Shown: positions 27,263 to 37,098, numbered from the stretch's first letter. The stretch: 62,021 nucleotides of DNA from B1SED10-75 sp964636865 (GCA_964636865.1 CAZWVJ010000011.1:1-62021), one strand, 5' to 3'. Numbers and translations are program-made. Notes: a model not told the origin generated them from the letters alone.

Positions 27263-27430
27263 AATAAAATCTCCTCCAAGATTTTGCATGGTTGCATCAC
27301 GTGAAACACTCCCGCTTTCCCTTCGCTTAGACACGGGAGTTTCTTCTTCAATTTGGCTAATTCCACAAGTTTACCCGACCTATAAGAGTAGTTCCTACCC
27401 CGAAAGTACCGGTTACCCGGCTAAATATAA

Positions 27431-28387
27431 TTAAACTTTTCCTAATATAGTGCCTTCCTGTAAATTATAACCACGGCAAAATTCAGCGGCATGAATGGTC
27501 TTTTTACCCGCCGGTTGCACCTTCACTACTTTTATTACTCCATCACCCGTTTTTACTTTAAAACCTTCCGTTTCCTTAGAAAGCACCGTCCCGGGCAATG
27601 TGGCGGGATGTTCTTCCTCATCTGAGCCCTTAATATCTGTTTTCCATATTTTCAACCGGGTATTCCCATAAAAAGTATAAGCGCCGGGAAATGGAGACAG
27701 CCCCCTTACTTTATTATGAATATCCGGCGAGGAATTACCCCAGTCAATAATTTCTTCCTCCCGGGTTAACATGGGAGCGTACGTAATGCCTGCAGGATCC
27801 TGCGGGGTGCTCACCACTTCCCCTCCGGCTATCAAATTAACGGCATGCAGGAGCAAATCCGCTCCTTTCTCGGACAAACGCTGCATAACGTCACCGGTAG
27901 TATCATCAATGGAAATTAGCTCCTCTTCCTGCAATATTATGTTGCCTGCATCCAGCTCTTCTTCCATAAATAAGACTGTAACGCCGGTAATTTCTTCCCC
28001 ATTTAAAATAGCTCTCTGTATAGGAGCCGCACCCCTATATGCCGGCAGTAAAGATGGATGTAAATTAATGCTACCCCGGGAGGGAAGATTTAAAATAGTT
28101 TGGGGAATTATACTTCCAAAAGCTACATTGACAATGAGATCCGGAGATAATACCTGCAGAGACTTATAAAATTCTTCATCATGCAGTTTAAGCGGCTGAT
28201 ATACATATAGTTTCCTGTCAGCAGCCCATTTTTTAACCGGTGTGGGGGTAGTTCGATACCCTCGTCCGCGGGGACGATCCGGTTGAGTTACTATACCCTG
28301 CAAGATATGTTCACTTTCCCTCAGGCGTTTTAATGAAGGTATAGCAAATTCCGGAGAACCCATGAATAAAATCTTCAACGGATTCAA
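27431..28387 (-). CDS. fmt: Methionyl-tRNA formyltransferase
   Basis: Formylates initiator Met-tRNA using 10-formyl-tetrahydrofolate. MGSPEFAIPSL start, the folate-site segment INLHPSLLPAYRGAAPIQ (about 108-125) and the C-terminal OB domain are typical; 318 residues. It begins with TTG that overlaps the def stop (TTGA), with AGGGG upstream. The spacer to rsmB (27263-27430) holds a hairpin at 27308-27340 with ACTCCCG/CGGGAGT arms. Confidence 0.96.
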   Translation of the reverse strand: MNPLKILFMGSPEFAIPSLKRLRESEHILQGIVTQPDRPRGRGYRTTPTPVKKWAADRKLYVYQPLKLHDEEFYKSLQVLSPDLIVNVAFGSIIPQTILNLPSRGSINLHPSLLPAYRGAAPIQRAILNGEEITGVTVLFMEEELDAGNIILQEEELISIDDTTGDVMQRLSEKGADLLLHAVNLIAGGEVVSTPQDPAGITYAPMLTREEEIIDWGNSSPDIHNKVRGLSPFPGAYTFYGNTRLKIWKTDIKGSDEEEHPATLPGTVLSKETEGFKVKTGDGVIKVVKVQPAGKKTIHAAEFCRGYNLQEGTILGKV

Positions 28388-28869
28388 ATATTTTCCCCTT
28401 TCGCTTCTATCTCTTCCGGATCAACCACACGTTGGGCTCTATCGATAAAGAGAATCCCCTTCAAGTGGTCTATTTCATGCTGTAAAATTCTCGCTAAAAG
28501 TCCCGAGGCATTCATCTTAAAGGTGGTATTATCTTCATTTAATGCTTCTACCAAAATATTTTCCGCCCGGGCTACCTCGCCTAAAACCCCCGGCAAGCTG
28601 AGACATCCTTCCACCTCAACAACTTCACCGTCAGATTCTAAAATTTCGGGATTAATTAATTTTAAGGCTTCTCCTTCTCCCAAATTTACAACTATACCCT
28701 GGCGGGGTATTCCCAACTGGGGAGCAGCCAAACCCAAGCCCTCGTAATAAAACATAGTTTCTACCATATCATCGAGTAAAACAATTGTAGGCTTGGTAAT
28801 AGTTTTTATTACCGAAGCCTTTTCTCTCAGCACCTCATTTTCTGAACTTACAAGTTTTCTAATGGCCAT
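28384..28869 (-). CDS. def: Peptide deformylase
   Basis: Removes the formyl group from nascent proteins. All three metal-site motifs are present: GLGLAAPQLG (44-53), EGCLSLPG with C89, and HEIDH (131-135). 161 residues, normal type-1 size. GGAGGTG upstream. Overlaps fmt by four bases, so the pair that adds and removes formyl groups is coupled. Confidence 0.97.
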   Translation of the reverse strand: MAIRKLVSSENEVLREKASVIKTITKPTIVLLDDMVETMFYYEGLGLAAPQLGIPRQGIVVNLGEGEALKLINPEILESDGEVVEVEGCLSLPGVLGEVARAENILVEALNEDNTTFKMNASGLLARILQHEIDHLKGILFIDRAQRVVDPEEIEAKGENI

Positions 28870-28895
28870 ATATAGTTTTCACCTCCGTGATTTTA

Positions 28896-31142
28896 TTATA
28901 ACATTACCTGGGGATTAAAATCTATCACCAGCCTTACATCCGATGGGTTCCATGTATTTTTAAATTCCTTGACCACTTCTCTAATAGAATCAGATAATCG
29001 GTTGATGTCTTCTCCCTTAATTATAAGTTGATGCCGATAGTATTTTTTTATTTTAAACAACGGAGCCGGTGCAGGCCCCAAAATTTCCAAATTACCGTTG
29101 TTGTCCTCTTTTTCAAGAAGATCTTCTAACAAACGGGCTAAGTCCAGAGAAGCATTATGGCCTTTACCTTCAGATTCGGACACAAATAAAAATCTTAACA
29201 TCTCTGAAAAAGGCGGATAAACTAATTCTCGCCTCTGTTGTATTTCTTCCTCATAAAATGAGTGATAATCATGTTCTTTCACGCAGGCAATGCTGTAATG
29301 GCCGGGATGATAAGTTTGAATAATTACTTCTCCCCTGCGTTCTCCTCTCCCGGCTCTTCCCGAAACCTGGGTAATTAATTGGAATGTCCTTTCTGAAGCC
29401 CGAAAATCAGGTAGATGTATGCCCGTGTCAGCTGCTACTACCCCTACCAGGGTAACACCCGGAAAATCCATACCTTTGGCCACCATTTGGGTGCCTACCA
29501 AAATTTGGGCTTTTTCCTCTCTAAATTCTTTCCATAACTGCTTGTGTGTTCCCTTACGGGTGGTTGTATCCCGATCCATCCTCAAAACCCTGCGCTCCGG
29601 AAAAAGCTTTTTCACTTCTTCTTCCACCCGCTGTGTCCCCACTCCGAAGTACCTTATGTATGTACTCCTGCATTCAGGACAAGTTTCCGGCGGGCCGGAA
29701 ATATAAAAACAATAATGGCAGATCATCAATTTCTTCGCGGCATGAAAGGTTAAAGATACAGAACAATGGGGACAACGCACTACATACCCACATTCCCTGC
29801 AAAGAACAAAGTTAGAAAACCCGCGGCGATTGACAAAAAGCAATACTTGCTCTCCATCATTTAAAACCTCGGTGATCCTGTCGGACATTATCCTGCTAAA
29901 AATATTCCGGTTACCCGATTTCATCTCCTGCCGCATATCCACAATACATACTTCGGGCAAAGAAAAAGGCGTGGCCCTTTTCTTCATTTCCAAAAGATGC
30001 ATTTGCCCCGAACAGGCCTTCCAGTATGTTTCAATAGAAGGAGTGGCGCTCCCCATAACCAAAACCGCATCATGATAATTTGCTCTCCACTGCGCTACTT
30101 CCCCGGCATGATACCTTGGAGTTTCTTCCTGCTTGTAACTGTTTTCCTGTTCTTCATCTATGATAATTAACCCCGGGTTATTTAAAGGGGCAAAAATTGC
30201 AGATCGAGTGCCTAAAACCACTCTACACTTACCCCTTTTAATCCTAAACCACTGGTTGTAACGTTCTCGCAGAGGAAGTTGGCTGTGCAAAAGAGCTACT
30301 TCTTCGGGCAGCCTGTTTTTAAAATAAGCTATCATTTGTGGAGTAAGGGCTATTTCCGGAACCAAAACGATTGCGCTTTTATCCTGTTTTAAACACTCTT
30401 TTATACATTCCAGGTATACCTCTGTTTTTCCGCTGCCGGTAACTCCATGGATCAAAAAACTGTCCTGCTTTTGTGCTTTCACGGATTTAATTATGCTCTC
30501 TAAAATTTCCTCTTGTTCATGGGTAAGGACTACATTTGTTTTAGCGCCATAACTCTCATTTTTCTCATTAAAAAGATAAGAATCAGGCTCCCTTTCTTCA
30601 ATTTTCAACAGGCCCTTCTTGACCAATTCATTTATTACATTAGGCGTTACACCCGTCTCTTTTATTAGTCTCTTCCGGGAAATTTCTTCTTCCCTCAGCA
30701 TTATCTGCATTACTTCGTTTTGGCGGGGAGCCTTTTGGGCCAATTTTTTCCAGAAATCAGCCGAATTTTGTTTGGATTCAGGCATAAGAACGAGGTACTT
30801 TTCCCTCGAATACTTCATCCGTTCATAGCCCGGGGGCAAAAACATGTTAATAGCTTCAATAGTACGACAGTAATACCGGTGGCAAAACCAGGGAATCAGT
30901 TCCAGGAATTCTTCATTCAAAGCTACACTTTCATCATCCACACAAATGATATCTTTTACTTTCTCTACTTCCGGTTTTTCGATCAGTTTCCAAACATACC
31001 CCGGTATCCGTCTCATGCCAAATGGCACAAGAACCCTGGAACCCGAATATACGCATTCCCTAATTTCTTCGGGTATTCGGTAATGGAAGGGTTTGTCTAC
31101 GGCATCAGTAGTAATATCTACTATAACTTCGGCAAATTGCAT
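28896..31142 (-). CDS. priA: Primosomal protein N' (replication restart helicase)
   Basis: Superfamily 2 helicase that reloads the replisome at stalled forks. N-terminal DNA-binding domain about 1-110, Walker A in HGVTGSGKTEVYL, Walker B as DEEQ (normally DEEH), and a paired-cysteine zinc domain (CRECGYVVRCPHC, then CHYC and CPEC) before the C-terminal helicase lobe. Start ATG 31142 has AGGG six bases upstream; the longer frame from 31193 lacks a site. 748 residues. The H-to-Q change in Walker B is noteworthy but the rest is intact. Confidence 0.95.
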   Translation of the reverse strand: MQFAEVIVDITTDAVDKPFHYRIPEEIRECVYSGSRVLVPFGMRRIPGYVWKLIEKPEVEKVKDIICVDDESVALNEEFLELIPWFCHRYYCRTIEAINMFLPPGYERMKYSREKYLVLMPESKQNSADFWKKLAQKAPRQNEVMQIMLREEEISRKRLIKETGVTPNVINELVKKGLLKIEEREPDSYLFNEKNESYGAKTNVVLTHEQEEILESIIKSVKAQKQDSFLIHGVTGSGKTEVYLECIKECLKQDKSAIVLVPEIALTPQMIAYFKNRLPEEVALLHSQLPLRERYNQWFRIKRGKCRVVLGTRSAIFAPLNNPGLIIIDEEQENSYKQEETPRYHAGEVAQWRANYHDAVLVMGSATPSIETYWKACSGQMHLLEMKKRATPFSLPEVCIVDMRQEMKSGNRNIFSRIMSDRITEVLNDGEQVLLFVNRRGFSNFVLCRECGYVVRCPHCSVSLTFHAAKKLMICHYCFYISGPPETCPECRSTYIRYFGVGTQRVEEEVKKLFPERRVLRMDRDTTTRKGTHKQLWKEFREEKAQILVGTQMVAKGMDFPGVTLVGVVAADTGIHLPDFRASERTFQLITQVSGRAGRGERRGEVIIQTYHPGHYSIACVKEHDYHSFYEEEIQQRRELVYPPFSEMLRFLFVSESEGKGHNASLDLARLLEDLLEKEDNNGNLEILGPAPAPLFKIKKYYRHQLIIKGEDINRLSDSIREVVKEFKNTWNPSDVRLVIDFNPQVML

Positions 31143-31247
31143 TTTATCCCTACTATTCTTTTCCGATAAATTTATAAGTTTACTCTTTATCATTTATAAA
31201 AAAAAAGTTATAATAACTTCCAAGAACGTTTAAGAAAGGAACCGGCC

Positions 31248-31865
31248 ATGAATCTGGCATTCTACCCTTTTTTACAAGTTATCTACCGTAACCGCGGGTG
31301 GCTGCTTATATCAGTACTCATTTTCATCCTTGGTTTTCTTTCTCTCTACTTCCTTCAAGAACCCCTCGGAGAAGAACAAATGATGGGCCTTGACGAAGAA
31401 GCTATGGGCTTCCTTGAAGAAATAGGAGAATTCATAACCGAAACCCACCCCACCATAGGAGCCCTGCTGGTTTTTATCAATAATACAATATCTTCCCTGC
31501 AGATGCTTTTCCTGGGTGTAATATTGGGCTTGTCCCCTCTGTTAACCTTATTGTTAAATGGGGGCATATTGGGTTTACTCAGTACCCAGTTAATAGATCA
31601 GGGCATTTCTGTTTGGTATTTGGTCGTGGGCATTTTGCCCCATGGCCTCCCCGAGCTGGCAGCCTTTTTCCTCTGTGGGGCAATGGGCTTAAAGCTCGGA
31701 TTTCACACCATCGTGAGCCCTTTGCCGGGGGAAACCCGTAAAGGAAGCTTTAAATACATATGGAAAGAAATTATTTCGATTTTACCAGTAGTAATAGTTT
31801 TATTGTTCGTGGCAGCGTTTATCGAAATTTTTCTTACTCAATATTTAATATATTTATTCTTTTAG
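31248..31865 (+). CDS. SpoIIM family (stage II sporulation protein M-like) membrane protein
   Basis: 205-residue integral membrane protein with about five helices. The loop LPHGLPELAAFFLCGAMGLK is the signature of the SpoIIM/DUF95 family; in B. subtilis SpoIIM belongs to the engulfment machine with SpoIID and SpoIIP, but related proteins also exist in non-sporulators. It is a single plus-strand gene between divergent priA and convergent coaBC (8-base gap). AAAGGA site upstream. No spoIIP, spoIID or sporulation sigma genes are nearby, so the sporulation role is unproven. Confidence 0.8.
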   Translation: MNLAFYPFLQVIYRNRGWLLISVLIFILGFLSLYFLQEPLGEEQMMGLDEEAMGFLEEIGEFITETHPTIGALLVFINNTISSLQMLFLGVILGLSPLLTLLLNGGILGLLSTQLIDQGISVWYLVVGILPHGLPELAAFFLCGAMGLKLGFHTIVSPLPGETRKGSFKYIWKEIISILPVVIVLLFVAAFIEIFLTQYLIYLFF

Positions 31866-31873
31866 AGCCTCTC

Positions 31874-33064
31874 TTAAGAACCATCTAATGTTTCCCTGAT
31901 TATGTCCAACAGGTTGTGAGATACGTCCTCTTTACTCATAAGGGGAATTTCGTAATTGGCGCCCCGGCGCGTAATGGCCACAACTTTGTTTGTCTCCGCG
32001 GCAAAGCCCGCTTCCGCCTCTGTAAGATCATTAGCCACAATTACATCCAAATTCTTACGCGACATTTTTTTACGGGCATTTTCGATTAAATCTTCAGTTT
32101 CCGCCGCAAATCCCACCAGAAACTGATTTTTTTTATTTGCTCCTAAATATTCCAAAATGTCGGGGGTTTGCTCCATTTCCACGGTTAAGCTTTCTTTCTT
32201 TTTCATTTTTTGCGTTTCTTCTTGCCGGGGGCGATAATCTGAAACTGCAGCCGCCTTCACCACAATATCGGTATCGTCAAACCTTTTTGCCACTTCATTC
32301 CACATTTCTTTCGCCGTAACAACCTCTACAACATCCATATCAGTGGGTAAAGGTAAACCTGTTGGGCCTGCAATGAGAGAAACCTTTGCCCCTCTTTCTT
32401 TAAATGCGCGCGCAAGGGCTAACCCCATTTTTCCCGTGGAATGATTGCTAAAAAAACGAACCGGATCCATCGGTTCGCGTGTTGGCCCTGCCGTCACCAA
32501 CACTTTGGCTCCTACATAATCTTTTTTATCTTGTAAAAGTTCTTTAATGCACAGAAAAATACCTTCCGGAGAAGGCATACGTCCCCTGCCGGCAGCCCCG
32601 CAGGCAAGATCCCCTTCTTCGGGTTCTAAAATATAGTAACCATAATCTTTTAATTTTTTTATATTTTCCCGTACTATCTCCTGTTGGTACATATTCTCGT
32701 TCATGGAAGGAACGAGCATCACCGGAGCAGAAGAAGCCAATATTATAGTGGTCAAAAGATTATCCGCAATACCCGAAGCTATTTTCCCCAGAGTATTAGC
32801 TGTCACGGGAGCAACCACAATCAAAGAAGGCAAGTTGGCTAATTCTATATGCCTCATCCTGCTTTCATGCTCTTCAAAAAGCTCTACATAAACCGGCTTA
32901 CCGCTTAACGATTGAAAAGTTAAAGGAGTAATCAAGCTGGTAGACGCCGGTGTCATTACCACCTGAGCATCCAGTCCATGCCGCACAATTAATCGCACTA
33001 ATTCCGCCGTTTTATAAGCCGCAATTCCCCCTGTTACTCCTACCAGGATACTCTTTTGCTCCAA
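31874..33064 (-). CDS. coaBC: Bifunctional phosphopantothenoylcysteine decarboxylase / phosphopantothenate-cysteine ligase
   Basis: Two central steps of coenzyme A synthesis. N-terminal flavoprotein CoaC (about 1-180): GVTGGIAAYK, active-site histidine in RMRHIELA, PSMNENM (usually PAMN) and the substrate-flap cysteine in DLACGAAGRGRM. C-terminal CoaB (about 185-396): VTAGPTREPMDPVRFFSN and the conserved lysine in VKAAAVSDYRP. Starts with TTG 33064 after AAGGAGAG. 396 residues. Confidence 0.96.
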   Translation of the reverse strand: MEQKSILVGVTGGIAAYKTAELVRLIVRHGLDAQVVMTPASTSLITPLTFQSLSGKPVYVELFEEHESRMRHIELANLPSLIVVAPVTANTLGKIASGIADNLLTTIILASSAPVMLVPSMNENMYQQEIVRENIKKLKDYGYYILEPEEGDLACGAAGRGRMPSPEGIFLCIKELLQDKKDYVGAKVLVTAGPTREPMDPVRFFSNHSTGKMGLALARAFKERGAKVSLIAGPTGLPLPTDMDVVEVVTAKEMWNEVAKRFDDTDIVVKAAAVSDYRPRQEETQKMKKKESLTVEMEQTPDILEYLGANKKNQFLVGFAAETEDLIENARKKMSRKNLDVIVANDLTEAEAGFAAETNKVVAITRRGANYEIPLMSKEDVSHNLLDIIRETLDGS

Positions 33065-33094
33065 AAAGATCTCTCCTTACAGTGACGTAAAAGA

Positions 33095-33301
33095 TCACTT
33101 TATGCCATTACTCATTCTTTCATAATCAATTTTCCCGGACGCAATTTCCTCTAAAGCAACTGTAACCTCTTTAGATGAATTGCTCTTTACCATAGGAAGA
33201 TTGCCGTCTCTAATTTGGCGGGCTCTTTTGGCAGAAGCAATAGCCAAAGTATATTTGGAATCTACCTGCTTGAGCAATTCATCGATGGAAGGATAAAGCA
33301 T
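33095..33301 (-). CDS. rpoZ: RNA polymerase omega subunit
   Basis: Small subunit that helps assemble RNA polymerase. 68 residues with YPSIDELL, KYTLAIASAKRARQI and VTVALEEIASGKI, as in Firmicute omegas. GGGGGG lies six bases before the ATG. Located between gmk and coaBC, its classical place. Confidence 0.95.
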   Translation of the reverse strand: MLYPSIDELLKQVDSKYTLAIASAKRARQIRDGNLPMVKSNSSKEVTVALEEIASGKIDYERMSNGIK

Positions 33302-33318
33302 CTACAACCCCCCTTTTA

Positions 33319-33912
33319 TTATTCCCAGGATAAATTTCTATTACGAAAAACCCGGTATTTTTCGGCCTTGATTATAGTTTTAATAATATTTACCGTTTCT
33401 TCAATTCGGTTATTAATTAAAATATAATCGTATTCTTCATAGTATTTTAGCTCTTGGAGAGCTATATCCATCCGTTTTTCAATATGCTCTGATATTTCCG
33501 TACCTCGTTCGGTAATTCTCCGCCTTAATTCTGCAAGAGACGGGGGCGCAATAAATATCAAAACTGCCTCCGGCATATTCGATTTTACCTGCATACCCCC
33601 CTGGACATCAAGTTCAAGCAGAATATCTTTTCCCTTTTCAGTCGCTTCTTTGACTACTTCCCGTGAAGTACCGTAATAATGTCCATACACTCTGGCCCAT
33701 TCCAAAAAGAAACCATTGCCTATTTTTTCTTCAAAAACAGGCTCACTCACAAAAAAATAACTTTCGCCTTCTTCTTCCTGGGGCCTGGGACTACGAGTGG
33801 TTGTAGAAACCGAAACCTCAATTTGAGGTGATTGCCGGCATAAATTACTAATTATAGTACCTTTTCCTACTCCTGATGGACCTGAAATAACAATGAGCAA
33901 TCCCGACGACAT
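33319..33912 (-). CDS. gmk: Guanylate kinase
   Basis: Converts GMP to GDP. P-loop SGPSGVGKGT (about 10-19), then STTTRSPRPQEEEG and the ILLELDVQGG segment typical of the family. 197 residues. GGAGGAG upstream. Part of the yicC-remA-gmk-rpoZ-coaBC operon. Confidence 0.97.
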   Translation of the reverse strand: MSSGLLIVISGPSGVGKGTIISNLCRQSPQIEVSVSTTTRSPRPQEEEGESYFFVSEPVFEEKIGNGFFLEWARVYGHYYGTSREVVKEATEKGKDILLELDVQGGMQVKSNMPEAVLIFIAPPSLAELRRRITERGTEISEHIEKRMDIALQELKYYEEYDYILINNRIEETVNIIKTIIKAEKYRVFRNRNLSWE

Positions 33913-33939
33913 GCTGCTTAATTTCTCCTCCCCGGTAAT

Positions 33940-34206
33940 CTATCCTTCTTCCTCCGTAGATTCTTTATGTTGAAGTCTGTGCTTAACTGTTTCCGGCTGA
34001 ACAGCCGAAAGAACACAATGTCCGCTGTCTGTAATAATAACAGCCCTTGTCCTGCGACCATAAGTAGCATCTATTAACATGCCCCGATCCCTGGCCTCAT
34101 TAATAAGGCGTTTAATTGGAGCCGAGTCAGGGCTCACAATAGCAATTATCCTCGCCGACGAAACAATGTTTCCAAAACCTATGTTTATTAATTTGGCAGA
34201 AGTCAA
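33940..34206 (-). CDS. remA: RemA-like DNA-binding regulator (DUF370)
   Basis: 88-residue protein with the RemA signature: LINIGFGNIV, ARIIAIVSPDSAPIKRL, and ATYGRRTRAVII. In B. subtilis RemA is a ring-forming DNA-binding protein that activates matrix and osmoprotectant genes. Starts with TTG 34206 placed after GGAGGGTG; the N-terminus is four residues longer than the shortest family form. Between yicC and gmk, as in other Firmicutes. Confidence 0.92.
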   Translation of the reverse strand: MTSAKLINIGFGNIVSSARIIAIVSPDSAPIKRLINEARDRGMLIDATYGRRTRAVIITDSGHCVLSAVQPETVKHRLQHKESTEEEG

Positions 34207-34274
34207 AAAACACCCTCCTTTTTTTAATTTTATTAGGGCCGCCTCCTATAAGGGAGGAAAATCGACTCCTTTTT

Positions 34275-35150
34275 CTATTCAATATTTTGAACTTGCTCCC
34301 GCATTTTTTCCAATTCTGCTTTCATTTCCACCACATGCCCGGATATTTCACTATCGCTGGCCTTCGAGCCGATAGTATTAATTTCCCGAAACATCTCCTG
34401 CAAAATAAAATCCAGCTTTCGGCCAACAGCCCCGGTTGCCTCCAATGATTCCCTAAAAAGTTGCAAATGGTTTTTTATGCGTACTATTTCTTCAGTAATA
34501 TCACTTCGCTCGGCAATAATTGCACATTCGGTTAAAATACGGTCCTCTTCAAAATTCCCCCCTTCCAATTCTTTCAACTTCTGCTGTAATTTTTCCCGGT
34601 ACCGCTCCTGCATTGAAGGAATTTTTTCATTTACTGCGGAAGCATAATCTTCAATCTTTACACAACGCTCCCTGAGATCATTGTCCAGGTTTTTCCCTTC
34701 TTTTGCCTTCTGATCAAGCAAATTTTTTAGAGCCACTCCCACAGCTTCCTCTATTACTGAACTAATCCCTTCATCATCTGCCAGCTTGTCCTGCACCACA
34801 AATATATCTTTAAAATTCAATAAGTGGTCCAGTTCAATTTTGTTTTCCAACTGAAGCAAATCCCTGATGTTACTTAGAGCCTCATAATATGCTATCAGTA
34901 AGGGTCGATTAACTCTAATGCTGTAGATTTCTTCCGGCATATTTTCTATGGTTAGCCTTATTTCTAAATGCCCCCGGTTCACCTTTTCTTTTATCTTACT
35001 GCGTATGTTCTCTTCCCAATATTGCAATTCCTTCGGCACCCGAAAAAAAAGATCCAGGTGGCGATGGTTTGTGGACTTTATTTCTACACCAATACCCACA
35101 TCATCTTTAAAGCTATAGCCGTAACCATAACCGGTCATACTTTTAATCAA
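34275..35150 (-). CDS. yicC: YicC/YloC family endoribonuclease
   Basis: 291 residues that start IKSMTGYG and contain EIKSTNHRHLDLFFRVP and, near the end, FILQEMFREINTIGSKA, the hallmark of YicC proteins, shown in E. coli and B. subtilis to be endoribonucleases. Translated from TTG 35150 with AAGGAG nine bases upstream; the ATG four codons later is too far from the site. First gene of the operon to rpoZ/coaBC. Confidence 0.93.
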   Translation of the reverse strand: MIKSMTGYGYGYSFKDDVGIGVEIKSTNHRHLDLFFRVPKELQYWEENIRSKIKEKVNRGHLEIRLTIENMPEEIYSIRVNRPLLIAYYEALSNIRDLLQLENKIELDHLLNFKDIFVVQDKLADDEGISSVIEEAVGVALKNLLDQKAKEGKNLDNDLRERCVKIEDYASAVNEKIPSMQERYREKLQQKLKELEGGNFEEDRILTECAIIAERSDITEEIVRIKNHLQLFRESLEATGAVGRKLDFILQEMFREINTIGSKASDSEISGHVVEMKAELEKMREQVQNIE

Positions 35151-35253
35151 TAGGGATATCTCCTTAAATTAAACGTAAAATCAAATTTATAAATAAATAA
35201 CTCATCTTATCGAGTATAATAATACCATTTATGTTGTTATTTAACAAGAAACC

Positions 35254-35282
35254 TTGACCGCTTAAATGAAAACTCATTTTAT
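35254..35282 (+). promoter_or_regulatory. Candidate sigma-A promoter for rqcH
   Basis: TTGACC at 35254-35259 and TTTTAT at 35277-35282, spacing 17 bases, in the divergent gap between yicC and rqcH. A second match (TTGCCT 35305, TATACT 35329) lies too close to the ribosome site to leave a leader. Confidence 0.4.
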
Positions 35283-35357
35283 CTTTTCTACCCAAATAGG
35301 AAAATTGCCTTATAAGAGGTGCATAAGTTATACTATGTAAGGAGGTAATAATAGTCT

Positions 35358-37091
35358 ATGTTCGATGTTTTTACGTTTTCAGCTGTTTTAAAGGAAATAA
35401 AACCTTTGCTTCAACAAGAGAGGATAAAAAAAATATACCAACCCTCTTCTTATGAGTTACTGGTGCACTGCGGTCATTCCTCAAAATACGGAAATTTTTT
35501 TATTTCATGCAATCCTTCTATGCCCAGGTTCCACCTTACCCGGCAAAAATTTATCCAACCACACACACCGCCTCCCTTTTGTATGCTTCTGCGAAAGCAT
35601 TTAGAAGGCGCAAAAATAAACGACTTACATCATCCCCCCTGGGAAAGGATCTTATTAATTAATCTCTCCCGGGGGTCAAATAATTATAAACTTGTGGCGG
35701 AAATCATGGGACGTCACAGCAATATTATTCTACTTGATGAAAATGAAACAATACTGGGAGCATTAAAGCACATTACCCCCGAAATCAACAAGCACCGGGT
35801 AATTTTTCCGGGCGTAACTTACGAACTGCCTCCCTCCCAAAATAAATATTCTCTGGAAAATATGGATTTTGATACCTTTAAGAAAGTGATGGAATCCACC
35901 CGCGAGAATACTTCCTGGCAACAAACACTGGTTTCATCCTTTCAGGGAATTAGCCCCCTTCTGGCCGAAGAATTGGAATTTAGGGCTTTAAATAATGATT
36001 TCCCTCGGGATTCTTCCTCCCATGTAATAACTAAAATATGGGAAGCTTTACAAGAACTTCTTCAGAATGACCAAAATGAGTCTTACAACCCCGTCCTGGT
36101 AGAAAATAAAGAAGGAAAAAGCCATTATGCCGTATTTGATTATTTAATATTCCATGATTATTCCCCCCAATACTTTAATACTGTGAACCAGATGCTGGAC
36201 TATTATTATCAACAAAAATTTTATCTGGAATACTACAAACAGCTCCGGGAAAAATTGAAGACTATCACTGAAAAAGAAATAAAAAAAATAAAATTAAAAG
36301 AAGAACGTCAAAAAGAAGAACTGTTAAAAGCCCGGGAGGCAGACAATTATCGCTTGTTCGGAGAACTAATTTTAACTCATATGCACCTTTTAACAGGCAA
36401 GCATTCTCAGGTAGAACTACCTAACCTCTATGATCCCAACCAGGAAAACATTTCCATCCCCATGGAACCCAGCATTTCTCCCCAGGAAAATGCCCGCAGG
36501 TATTTCCAAAAGTACCGTAAGCTCCAAAAAGGAGAACAAATAATAAAAAAAAGGCTTTATTACACCCGGTTGGAAAAAGAATACCTGGAAAATGTACTTT
36601 ATTCCCTGGGAAATGCAGATTTAAACACGCTGGAGCAAATACACGGCGAATTAACTCAAACCGGCTATATCAAAAAACAACGCAAACAGCCAAAAGAAAA
36701 ACAAACACCTCCGGCAGAACCCCTTGCATTTGAATCTTCTACCGGTTTTACTATCCTGGTAGGACAAAGCAACCTGCAAAATGATGAAGTTACTTTCAAA
36801 AAATCTTCCCGTGACGACACCTGGCTGCATGTCCAAAAATTAGCCGGTTCTCATGTAATCATCAAAGGCAGCCCTTTTCCGCCTGATGAAGAAACATTGC
36901 TGGAAGCAGCTACATTGGCCGCTTATTATAGCAAAGGGAGATCATTGCCTAAGGTTACGGTGGATTATACTCAGGTTAAAAACGTAAACAGAAGCCCTGT
37001 CCGTAAGCCGGGAATGGCCGTGTATAAAAATTTCCAAAGCATTTCGGTTGAACCGGAAGGAACTGTGTTGGAAAAATTGTTCCAATCTTAA
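35358..37091 (+). CDS. rqcH: RqcH, ribosome quality-control factor (NEMF/Rqc2, NFACT family)
   Basis: Binds stalled 50S-peptidyl-tRNA complexes and drives alanine tailing of stuck chains. N-terminal NFACT-N domain starts MFDVFTFSAVLKEI and includes EIMGRHSNIILLDE (about 114-128); a long coiled coil rich in Lys and Glu follows (about 290-440); the C-terminal NFACT-R domain contains VGQSNLQNDEVTFK and DDTWLHVQKLAGSHV. 577 residues, normal. AAGGAGG upstream. Older names are fibronectin-binding protein or FbpA/YloA. Convergent with rluD. Confidence 0.93.
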   Translation: MFDVFTFSAVLKEIKPLLQQERIKKIYQPSSYELLVHCGHSSKYGNFFISCNPSMPRFHLTRQKFIQPHTPPPFCMLLRKHLEGAKINDLHHPPWERILLINLSRGSNNYKLVAEIMGRHSNIILLDENETILGALKHITPEINKHRVIFPGVTYELPPSQNKYSLENMDFDTFKKVMESTRENTSWQQTLVSSFQGISPLLAEELEFRALNNDFPRDSSSHVITKIWEALQELLQNDQNESYNPVLVENKEGKSHYAVFDYLIFHDYSPQYFNTVNQMLDYYYQQKFYLEYYKQLREKLKTITEKEIKKIKLKEERQKEELLKAREADNYRLFGELILTHMHLLTGKHSQVELPNLYDPNQENISIPMEPSISPQENARRYFQKYRKLQKGEQIIKKRLYYTRLEKEYLENVLYSLGNADLNTLEQIHGELTQTGYIKKQRKQPKEKQTPPAEPLAFESSTGFTILVGQSNLQNDEVTFKKSSRDDTWLHVQKLAGSHVIIKGSPFPPDEETLLEAATLAAYYSKGRSLPKVTVDYTQVKNVNRSPVRKPGMAVYKNFQSISVEPEGTVLEKLFQS

Positions 37092-37098
37092 TCCCGCT

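Noticed and set aside
35305..35334. TTGCCT/TATACT promoter for rqcH
   Set aside because: Good match, but transcription would begin at or inside the ribosome site, so the upstream promoter is preferred.
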